Assembly: GCA_038869515.1 (NCBI GenBank)
Contig: JAWCQZ010000001.1
Span: 124,001 to 188,000, forward strand
Direction of reading: 5' to 3'
Length of the DNA: 64,000 nt
Source of the DNA: JAWCQZ01 sp038869515 [NCBI: Halobacteria archaeon]
Lineage (GTDB): Archaea > Halobacteriota > Syntropharchaeia > JACQPP01
Position numbers and translations under genes: made by a program. Shown here piece by piece: positions 58,273 through 64,000 of the stretch; the stretch's first letter is position 1, and each line of letters opens with the position of its first letter. Under the pieces are notes generated by a model, which was not told the origin of the DNA, did no database searches, and worked only from the letters and a program-made list of their open reading frames with translations.

Positions 58273-58992
58273 ATGGACCCGGAGTTCCAGGCCATCCGGT
58301 ACCACCTCGACGGGAAGGTCGCCCGCCTCACCCTCCACCGCCCCGAGAAGCGGAACGCCCTCTCGGTGGGGATGCGGGAGGAGATTCTGGGGGTCCTGGA
58401 GGCCGCGGCCTCCGAAAAGGGCGTCGGCCTCCTGCTCATCACTGGCAGCGACCCCGCCTTCTGCGCCGGCTTCGACCTCGACGACTTCAAGAGCAGCGAC
58501 CGGGCATTCAAGCAGCGCCTCTTCGAGACATCGGCCGCCTACCACCGGCGCCTGTGGGAGTTCCCGAAACCGGTCCTCGCCGCCGTCAACGGCCAAGCCT
58601 TCGGGGGCGGCTTCGACCTCGCGACCCTGTGTGACATCCGCATCGCTTCGGACCGCGCCCTCTTCGCCCACCCCGAAATCAAGTTCGGCGCGCCGCCGCT
58701 CTTCACGCCGCTTCGGTGGATTGTCGGGGAGGGGCACGCGCGCGACCTCTGCTTCACCGGGCGCAGAATCGACGCCCGGGAGGCGCACCGCATCGGGCTG
58801 GTCTCGGAAGTTGTGGAGCACGACCGGCTCCTCCGGCGGGCGCTCGAGGTCGCCAAGACCATCCTGGAGGCTCCGGGGCCGACTCTGCAGGCGACGAAGG
58901 GGTACATGGCGCGGGCGGGGGGACGGGGGTTCGAGGAGAGTTTCCGGGAAGAACACGACGAGGTGTTCCGGAAGTTCCTGGGGGTGAAGTGA
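58273..58992 (+). CDS. Enoyl-CoA hydratase/isomerase
   Basis: 239 residues of crotonase fold: LHRPEKRNALS, FCAGFDLDDF (oxyanion hole), AAVNGQAFGGGFDLATLCDIRIAS and FAHPEIKFGAPPLFTPLRWIVGEGHA. The first catalytic Glu position reads Phe-Asp-Leu-Ala after the GGG and the second reads Pro-Leu (FTPL), so the hydratase Glu pair is not obvious and it may be an isomerase-type or other crotonase enzyme. Likely works on CoA esters with the acyl-CoA dehydrogenase and SDRs. Gap of 65 bases after hel308. Confidence 0.87.
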   Translation: MDPEFQAIRYHLDGKVARLTLHRPEKRNALSVGMREEILGVLEAAASEKGVGLLLITGSDPAFCAGFDLDDFKSSDRAFKQRLFETSAAYHRRLWEFPKPVLAAVNGQAFGGGFDLATLCDIRIASDRALFAHPEIKFGAPPLFTPLRWIVGEGHARDLCFTGRRIDAREAHRIGLVSEVVEHDRLLRRALEVAKTILEAPGPTLQATKGYMARAGGRGFEESFREEHDEVFRKFLGVK

Positions 58993-59049
58993 GGGATGGC
59001 GCTGAAAGAAGACGGACGGCTGGCGCCGGAAATGAGGGAGAAGGGGGAA

Positions 59050-59250
59050 TCAGGGAACAGGAGGTTGACTCTTTCTGAATTTGTAGAGCCCCGCGGCTTG
59101 GATGGCGTACCAAGCCCCCAGTCCCACGAAGGCGGCCCCAAAGAGCCCCCACGAAACAGCGTTGCTGCTGCCCCAAGTTTTGTAGATGACATCCCCTCCG
59201 TTCGCAACGAAAAAACGCTTAGGAATGAAAGAAAGCCGAATCGCCTCCAC
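59050..59250 (-). CDS. Small single-helix membrane protein
   Basis: 66 residues from GTG 59250: a basic/amphipathic N-terminus, then AVSWGLFGAAFVGLGAWYAIQ as a membrane helix and a cytoplasmic KFRKSQPPVP tail. Less GC-biased codons than neighbours. No family recognised; a different frame with ATG 59300 is also open but lacks codon bias. Confidence 0.5.
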   Translation of the reverse strand: MEAIRLSFIPKRFFVANGGDVIYKTWGSSNAVSWGLFGAAFVGLGAWYAIQAAGLYKFRKSQPPVP

Positions 59251-59347
59251 GAAAAGTCCTGACTGGACTTCTTCAAAAGTTTCAGATTCAGACCCCGCAT
59301 AAGACGAATGCGAACTCTTCGGCTAAGAAATCAACTCGGCCCTTTTC

Positions 59348-61003
59348 TCAGAACTCGCCCATTCCACCCATGCCCGGCGGCATCCCTCCGCCGTGGCCGT
59401 GGTCGCCGCCGCCCTTGGGCGGCTCCTTCGACATCGCCTTGGCCGCAATCACGTCGTCGATGCGGAGAATCATGATGGCCGCCTCGGCCGCGCTGGAGAT
59501 CGCCTGCCGCTTCACCCGCAGGGGCTCCACGACCCCCTGCTTGAGCATGTCCACCGGCTTCCCGGCGAAGACGTCGAGCCCCGCGGTTTTGACCCCCTTC
59601 TCGTGCTGGCTCCGGAGGTCCACGAGGGTGTCGATCGGGTCGAGGCCGGCGTTCTCGGCGAGCGTGCGCGGAATCGCCTCCATGGCGTCGGCGAACGCCT
59701 CGATGGCGAGCTGCTCCCGGCCCCCCACCGTCGCCGCGTGCTCCCGCAGCCTCAGGGCGAGCTCCACTTCGGGCGAGCCGCCGCCCGCGACCATCTTCTG
59801 ATCCTCCACCATGACCCCGACGACCCGCAACGCGTCGTGGAGGGAGCGCTCGTTCTCGTCCACCACGTGCTCGGTCCCGCCCCGGAGGAGGATGGAGACC
59901 GCCTTCGGGTTCTTGCACTTCTCGATGAAGACCATCTCGTCCTCGCCGATTTTCCGCTCCTCCACGGAGCCCGCGTAGCCGAGGTCCTCCTTGGCAATCT
60001 CGTCGATGTTGGTGATCACCTTGGCCCCCGTCGCCCGGACCAGCTTGTCCATGTCCGACTCCTTGACCCGGCGGACCGCGAGGATGCCCGCCTTGGCGAG
60101 GTAGTGCTGGGCGAGGTCGTCGATGCCCTTCTGGCAGAAGACGACGTTGGCGCCCGACTCGGAGATCTTGTCGGCCATCGTCTTGAGGAGGCGCTCCTCC
60201 TCGTCCATGAAGGCCTTCATCTGGTCGGGGCTGGTGATTTCGATTTTCGCGTCCACCTCGGTCTTCTCGATCTCAAGGGCGGAATCGATCAGGGCGATTT
60301 TCGCCTTCTCCACCTTCTTGGGCATTCCGGGGTGAACCCGCTCCTTGTCCACCAGCATCCCCTCGATGAGCAGGGAGTCCGCGGTGGCGCCCCCCATCTT
60401 CTTCTCCACCTTGATGTTCTCCACATCGACCTTGCCGTCCTCGTCCACGACCATCTTCACCGCCTTCACCGCCATCTTCGCCAACTGCTCAACGGCGGTC
60501 TCGGCCGACTTGCCCTGGATGGAGGTGGTGGCGATCTTCTTCAGGGTCGCCTCGTCGCCGGCGTCCACCTTGACGGCGAGCTTGTCGAGGATCTCGTGGC
60601 ACTTCTCGGCCGCCATCCGGTAGCCGCTGGCGATGGTGGTGGGGTGGACCTCCTGCTCGATGAGATCCTCCGCCTTCTTCAGCATCTCCCCGGCCAGGAT
60701 GACCGCCGAGGTGGTGCCGTCGCCGCACTCGTCGTCCTGGGTCTTCGCGACCTCCACCATCATCTTGGCGGCGGGGTGCTCGATGTCCATCTCCTTGAGG
60801 ATGGTCGCCCCGTCGTTGGTGATGACGACGTCCCCCATGGAGTCCACCAGCATCTTGTCCATGCCCTTGGGGCCCAGGGTGGTCCGGACCGCCGCGGCGA
60901 CCGCCTTGGCCGCCATGATGTTCCGGGACTGCGCCTCGCGCCCCCGGGTGCGCTCGCTGCCCTCCTTGAGGATGAGGACCGGGGTTCCGCCCATGCCTGC
61001 CAT
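59348..61003 (-). CDS. ths: Thermosome subunit (group II chaperonin)
   Basis: 551 residues. [46 protein letters not shown] and [17 protein letters not shown] are chaperonin signatures; the C-terminal Gly/Met-rich tail ([14 protein letters not shown]) projects into the cavity. Hexadecameric ATP-driven folding machine. Only one subunit gene is seen here. The promoter carries a good TATA. Confidence 0.97.
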   Translation of the reverse strand: MAGMGGTPVLILKEGSERTRGREAQSRNIMAAKAVAAAVRTTLGPKGMDKMLVDSMGDVVITNDGATILKEMDIEHPAAKMMVEVAKTQDDECGDGTTSAVILAGEMLKKAEDLIEQEVHPTTIASGYRMAAEKCHEILDKLAVKVDAGDEATLKKIATTSIQGKSAETAVEQLAKMAVKAVKMVVDEDGKVDVENIKVEKKMGGATADSLLIEGMLVDKERVHPGMPKKVEKAKIALIDSALEIEKTEVDAKIEITSPDQMKAFMDEEERLLKTMADKISESGANVVFCQKGIDDLAQHYLAKAGILAVRRVKESDMDKLVRATGAKVITNIDEIAKEDLGYAGSVEERKIGEDEMVFIEKCKNPKAVSILLRGGTEHVVDENERSLHDALRVVGVMVEDQKMVAGGGSPEVELALRLREHAATVGGREQLAIEAFADAMEAIPRTLAENAGLDPIDTLVDLRSQHEKGVKTAGLDVFAGKPVDMLKQGVVEPLRVKRQAISSAAEAAIMILRIDDVIAAKAMSKEPPKGGGDHGHGGGMPPGMGGMGEF

Positions 61004-61026
61004 GTTCGGAGGGTGTGAACCTAAAA

Positions 61027-61046
61027 GTTCTATATAAGGGTTTCGA
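61027..61046 (-). promoter_or_regulatory. TATA/BRE of the thermosome gene
   Basis: On the minus strand cgaaacccttatatagaac; TATA ttatata is about 27-33 bases upstream of ATG 61003, with a purine-rich BRE (cgaaa) just before it, typical of strong or heat-shock-type archaeal promoters. Confidence 0.7.
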
Positions 61047-61054
61047 AGCCCCCC

Positions 61055-61228
61055 TCACCGCGTGGCGGGGAGAGCCGGGTGCGCCCCGTTCGGCGCCCGA
61101 AGGGGCGTCGATGTCGGGGGCCTCTTCCGGAGCCCCTCGAAGGCCCAGTAGAGGACCCCAAGGGTCAGGCTGGCGGCCGCGAGGGCGGCCAGGACCACCG
61201 CCAGGAGGGCGGCGAGTTTGCGGCTCAT
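61055..61228 (-). CDS. Small single-helix membrane protein
   Basis: 57 residues: RKLAALLAVVLAALAAASLT then LGVLYWAFEGLRKRPP and a short tail. Third codon positions are almost all G/C, indicating a real gene. TATA tttatatt is about 25-31 bases upstream (leaderless). It ends 52 bases before the thermosome start, on the same strand. Function unknown. Confidence 0.68.
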   Translation of the reverse strand: MSRKLAALLAVVLAALAAASLTLGVLYWAFEGLRKRPPTSTPLRAPNGAHPALPATR

Positions 61229-61299
61229 GGGGTCGCCCTTCCCCCCGCCCCCGAATATAAACTTTCCTACGGCGACTATACCTTTTTATAATGTCCGAA

Positions 61300-61333
61300 G
61301 GTCCCCGGCGGCGTCCTCTCCGGAGCCGGGGGA
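61300..61333. other. GC stem-loop in an AT-rich intergenic region
   Basis: GTCCCCGGC…GCCGGGGGAC forms a 9-10-base-pair stem. Boxes tataccttttt and ctctatatgc flank it, so a small RNA or a terminator for the LLM gene is possible. Confidence 0.35.
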
Positions 61334-61372
61334 CTCTCTATATGCTTTGTCCCGGGCCGCGCGCCGCGCCGG

Positions 61373-62410
61373 TCACCCCTCCGCGAAGTGGGGGATGACC
61401 TCCTTGGCGTAGAGCTCCATCGCCCCGTCCCGCTCCCTCCCCGGGTTCAGGATTCCCGCGACGAAGTGGCGGCAGCCCGCCTCCACGAACTTTCGGACCC
61501 CCTCGACGCAATCCTCCGGCGTCCCGAAGACGAACGACTCCTCGATCGCCCGCTCCGGGACCCTCATCGCCTTCGGCAGCTCGGGGCTCACCGAGGGGTC
61601 GGTGAGGGGGGTGAGGCGGTGGGCGTCGAGGCGTCCGCTCGGGGGCTCGTACCCCATCTCCCTCATGCGCCGGGGGGAGACCGCCAGCAGGATGCGCCCC
61701 TGCTCCAGCGCGAGTTTCCGCGCCTCCTCCCGGTCCCTGGAGATGGCGGTGTAGAGAAGGAGCCCCGGCCGGATGGCTCCGGGGTCGCGTCCCGCCTTTT
61801 TGGCCTCCGCCCGGATGAACTCCCAGTCCCTCCGGTAGACCTCCGGCGTCCGCTTGAAGGGGAGCCACCCGTCGCCGAACCGGGCGGTGAGTCCCATGGT
61901 CCGGGGGGCGTTGCCCGCGATGTAGAGTTTCAGCGAGTCCGGCTTCGGCGCCATCGGGGCGTTCTTCAACTGGTAGTAGGTCCCCCGGTGGGTCACCATC
62001 TTCTGGGTCCAGAGGGCGCGCGTCACGGAGAGGAACTCCTCAAACCGGGAGACCGCCCGGTCGAACGGGATTCCGTAGGGCGCGAGGTTCATCGCCTCGC
62101 CCGCTCCGACGCCGAGGAGGAGCCTCCCGCCCGAGACCTGGTCGAGGGTCATCGCCTGGTGGGCGAAGACCGCGGGGTGCCTCCGGTGGGGGTCGGAGAC
62201 GCCGATGCCGAGCCCCACCCGTTTCGTCTTGGCGGCGAGCGTCCCGAGGAGGGTCCAGGGGTCGAGCGCATCCAGCTTCGAGCCCCACCCGACGATGTGG
62301 TCGGGGACCCAGACCGAATCCCACGGTCCCGCCTCGGCCATCTCGGCCGTCCGGTAGATCGCCCCGAGCCCCCGGGGCGGGGTGAAGACGCCGAAGCGGA
62401 CGCCACTCAT
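61373..62410 (-). CDS. LLM-family (F420-type) oxidoreductase
   Basis: 345 residues of luciferase-like monooxygenase barrel: FGVFTPPRGLGAIYRTAEMAEAGPWDSVWVPDH, LGIGVSDPHRRHPAVFAHQ, LDQVSGGRLLLGVGAGEAMNL and YIAGNAPRTMGLTARFGDGW match F420-dependent reductases such as methylene-H4MPT reductase (Mer) and related dehydrogenases. Mer-specific features are not certain, and sugar-6-phosphate or other alcohol dehydrogenases are alternatives. Divergent from the SDR with a shared TATA (ttaaa) region. Confidence 0.87.
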   Translation of the reverse strand: MSGVRFGVFTPPRGLGAIYRTAEMAEAGPWDSVWVPDHIVGWGSKLDALDPWTLLGTLAAKTKRVGLGIGVSDPHRRHPAVFAHQAMTLDQVSGGRLLLGVGAGEAMNLAPYGIPFDRAVSRFEEFLSVTRALWTQKMVTHRGTYYQLKNAPMAPKPDSLKLYIAGNAPRTMGLTARFGDGWLPFKRTPEVYRRDWEFIRAEAKKAGRDPGAIRPGLLLYTAISRDREEARKLALEQGRILLAVSPRRMREMGYEPPSGRLDAHRLTPLTDPSVSPELPKAMRVPERAIEESFVFGTPEDCVEGVRKFVEAGCRHFVAGILNPGRERDGAMELYAKEVIPHFAEG

Positions 62411-62431
62411 CGCTTCCCCCCTGGAAAGGAC

Positions 62432-62443
62432 ACCTTTAAATCT
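62432..62443. promoter_or_regulatory. Bidirectional TATA between LLM and SDR genes
   Basis: cctttaaatctc lies about 25 bases from each start codon (62410 minus, 62464 plus). Confidence 0.55.
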
Positions 62444-62463
62444 CCCTCCCGAATCGGGCCTCC

Positions 62464-63258
62464 ATGGGCCGCCTCGACGGACAGGTCGCGGTCGTCACCG
62501 GCTCGGGCCGGGGCATCGGCAAGGCCACCGCCACCCTATTTGTGAAGGAGGGGGCCCGCGTCGTCATCAACGACGTCGACCGGGACGTCGCCCAGGAGGC
62601 GGTGGACGAGATCAACACCGTCCGCTCCGAGAGCGCGGCGGCCTGCGTCGCCGACATCACGAAGCCCGAGGAGGCGCAGAAACTGATGGACTTCGCCCAT
62701 CAGACCTTCGGGCGGCTCAACATCTTGGTGAACAACGCGGGCATCACCCGGGACGCCCTCGTCCAGAAAATGACCGACGCCCAGTACAACCTCGTGCTGA
62801 ACATCTGCATCCACGGCGCCTTCTACTGCTCGAAGGCGGCGTCGAAGTACATGCTCCCCGAGGACCCGAAGAAGTCCTTCGGCTCCGCGGGCAAGATCGT
62901 CAACGTCTCCTCCCTGAGCGGCGTCCTCGGGAACCTCGGCCAGATGAACTACTCCTCGGCCAAGGCGGCCATCATCGGCCTCACGAAGGGGCTCGCCCGG
63001 GAGTGGGGCCCCCACAAAATCAACGTCAACGGCGTCGCCTACGGAGTCATCGACACCCGGCTCACCCGGGAGAAGAAGGAGGGCTCCGAAATCGGCCTCC
63101 CGAAGCAGATGCGGGACATGATGGTGATGGCCTACCCCTGGAGGCGCTTCGCGACGGTCTACGAGGCGGCCGGTCCCATCCTCTTCCTCGCCTCCCGGGA
63201 GTCGGACGTCGTGAACGGCCACATCATCTACTGCGCCGGGGCGGGGATGGCGACATGA
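62464..63258 (+). CDS. Short-chain dehydrogenase/reductase (FabG-like)
   Basis: 264 residues. Cofactor motif TGSGRGIGKA, NNAG at the fourth strand, catalytic Ser in IVNVSSLSG, and catalytic Tyr-Lys in MNYSSAKAAIIGLTKGLARE (YxxxK). IND after the second strand suggests NAD(H). Probably 3-hydroxyacyl-CoA dehydrogenase or 3-oxoacyl-thioester reductase. A second, degraded SDR follows after 80 bases. Confidence 0.92.
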   Translation: MGRLDGQVAVVTGSGRGIGKATATLFVKEGARVVINDVDRDVAQEAVDEINTVRSESAAACVADITKPEEAQKLMDFAHQTFGRLNILVNNAGITRDALVQKMTDAQYNLVLNICIHGAFYCSKAASKYMLPEDPKKSFGSAGKIVNVSSLSGVLGNLGQMNYSSAKAAIIGLTKGLAREWGPHKINVNGVAYGVIDTRLTREKKEGSEIGLPKQMRDMMVMAYPWRRFATVYEAAGPILFLASRESDVVNGHIIYCAGAGMAT

Positions 63259-63338
63259 CGAGTTTGACTTTCGGCGCGACAAGCGCGTCGCTCCGCCTGC
63301 CGACCGCGGCCTCCGGCCGAGTTCCGGCCAGTCAGCGA

Positions 63339-64000
63339 TGACGCGCTTCGCGGGCAAGGCGGTCCTCATCACCGGAGCCGACGACCTCGGCAAGGCCGCC
63401 GCGCTCCTCTTCGCCAAGGAGGGGGCCTCGGTGGCGCTGAACGACGTCGACGCCGCCGCGGCCCAGGCGGCGGCGGCCGAGGTGGAGAAGGTCGCCGCGG
63501 GCCGATCCCTCGCCCTCTCGGGCGACGTCGCCAAGCGGGAGGACGCGGTGAAGATGGTCGAGCAGGCGAAGGCGAAGTTCGGCAAGATCGACATCTTCGT
63601 CTACAACGAGCGGCTCACCGCCGACGCCCCGGCCAGGGAGATGACCCCCGAGCAGTGGCTCAAGGTGGCGGACACCACCCTTCGCGGCATCTACCACTGC
63701 GCCCAGGCGCTCTTCCCGGTGATGCTCAAAGAGGAGGCCAAGGACAAGGCGAAGACCTCGACCGGGAAGGTCGTCATCGTCTCCTCGATGGCGGGCTTCA
63801 TGGGGCAGGAGGAGCGCCCCAACTTCGTCGCGGCGCAGGCGGGTCTCTTCGGCTCCACCAAGATGCTCTCGAAGGAGTGGGGCCGCTACAAGATCAACGT
63901 CAACTGCGTGGTCCACGGCTTCATCGAGGGCAAGTTGGGCCGCGAGAAACTCGCCCCCGACCTCCTCGTCTCCAGCAAGAAGGCGCGCCCCATGCTGAAG
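63339..64000 (+). CDS. SDR paralogue lacking catalytic residues, cut by window end
   Basis: At least 220 residues, aligned end to end with the preceding SDR. The glycine motif is TGADDLGK (one residue shorter, missing the middle Gly). The Ser region VIVSSMAGF is kept, but the YxxxK site reads FVAAQ: Tyr is Phe and Lys is Gln. The following STKMLSKEWGRYKINVN aligns with the active enzyme. It is likely a non-catalytic partner of the preceding SDR, as heterodimeric SDRs exist. No stop before the window end. Confidence 0.8.

Noticed and set aside
59393-61018. 541-codon plus-strand ORF opposite the thermosome
   Set aside because: Antisense frame of a strongly conserved chaperonin gene, with Leu/His/Asp/Gly-rich composition and no recognisable domain.

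Overview
The window is a very GC-rich archaeal chromosome segment (roughly 70% G+C by eye; codon third positions almost always G or C). Archaeal markers are TFE, aIF6, eL31, eL37, an LSm protein, the thermosome, Hel308, archaeal TyrRS, Trm56, Tsr3, a SAMP-like ubiquitin fold, a type IV pilin with archaeal class III signal and a tRNA-Thr with a bulge-helix-bulge intron. A bacterial-type gyrase A, class II HMG-CoA reductase, NikR, chorismate and biotin genes, acyl-CoA genes and an F420-type oxidoreductase point to a euryarchaeal, probably Thermoplasmatota-like, heterotroph. The lineage is inference. Many genes have a TATA box 25-30 bases before the start codon (leaderless transcripts); a few have strong Shine-Dalgarno sites. 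Genes often overlap by 4 or 8 bases.

Layout. 1-5.6 kb: alpha/beta hydrolase, eL31-aIF6, a phosphatase, IscX, intron-bearing tRNA-Thr, a broken DUF998 gene, a lipase-like hydrolase and an enolase-superfamily enzyme. 5.7-12.4 kb (minus): one tight run bioB-bioF-bioA-bioD, then an HMG-CoA-synthase-like protein without its catalytic residues, a DUF35 protein and a UbiA prenyltransferase. 12.5-18.4 kb (plus): aroA, pyrE, purD, argF and an acyl-CoA dehydrogenase. 18.4-23.2 kb: VapBC, pilin, TFE, a phosphatidylserine-decarboxylase homologue, a THEP1 pseudogene carrying a 105-base palindromic insertion, a HIT protein and HMG-CoA reductase. 23.3-31.5 kb: tRNA-Asn, aroC, DUF63, an SMC-like/unknown/metallopeptidase operon, a ZIP transporter divergent from nikR, and small regulatory or HhH proteins. 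31.6-38.3 kb (minus): a chain tyrS, CoA-transferase, MBL hydrolase, coiled coil, then gyrA. 38.4-49 kb: tRNA-Leu, eL37-LSm, a PUA protein coupled through a tandem-repeat mini-ORF to an RNase Z-like protein, gamma-carbonic anhydrase, Tsr3, a KaiC-like ATPase, HAD phosphatases, Trm56, a homocitrate/isopropylmalate synthase homologue, SAMP and a kinase. 48.6-49.0 kb is a 394-base non-coding, hairpin-rich stretch. 49-56 kb: AHCY, PRC-barrel, an RGG-repeat TRAM protein with an OB-fold partner, tRNA-Arg, a decaying PIN toxin, a lipoyl-less E2-type acyltransferase, a secreted protein, and thioredoxin-TPR. 56-64 kb: Hel308, enoyl-CoA hydratase, thermosome, LLM oxidoreductase, and an intact SDR followed by a catalytically dead SDR cut by the window end.

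Points for follow-up: the SMC-like/metallopeptidase operon; the dead HMGS-like protein and DUF35 behind the biotin genes; the RGG-TRAM/OB pair with a long leader and a promoter cassette shared with the PRC-barrel gene; the structured repeats at 43.7 and 48.7 kb; the 30-base repeat mini-ORF joining two genes; and the small palindromic insertion element with target duplication. All assignments are from reading the sequence; no database search was run.
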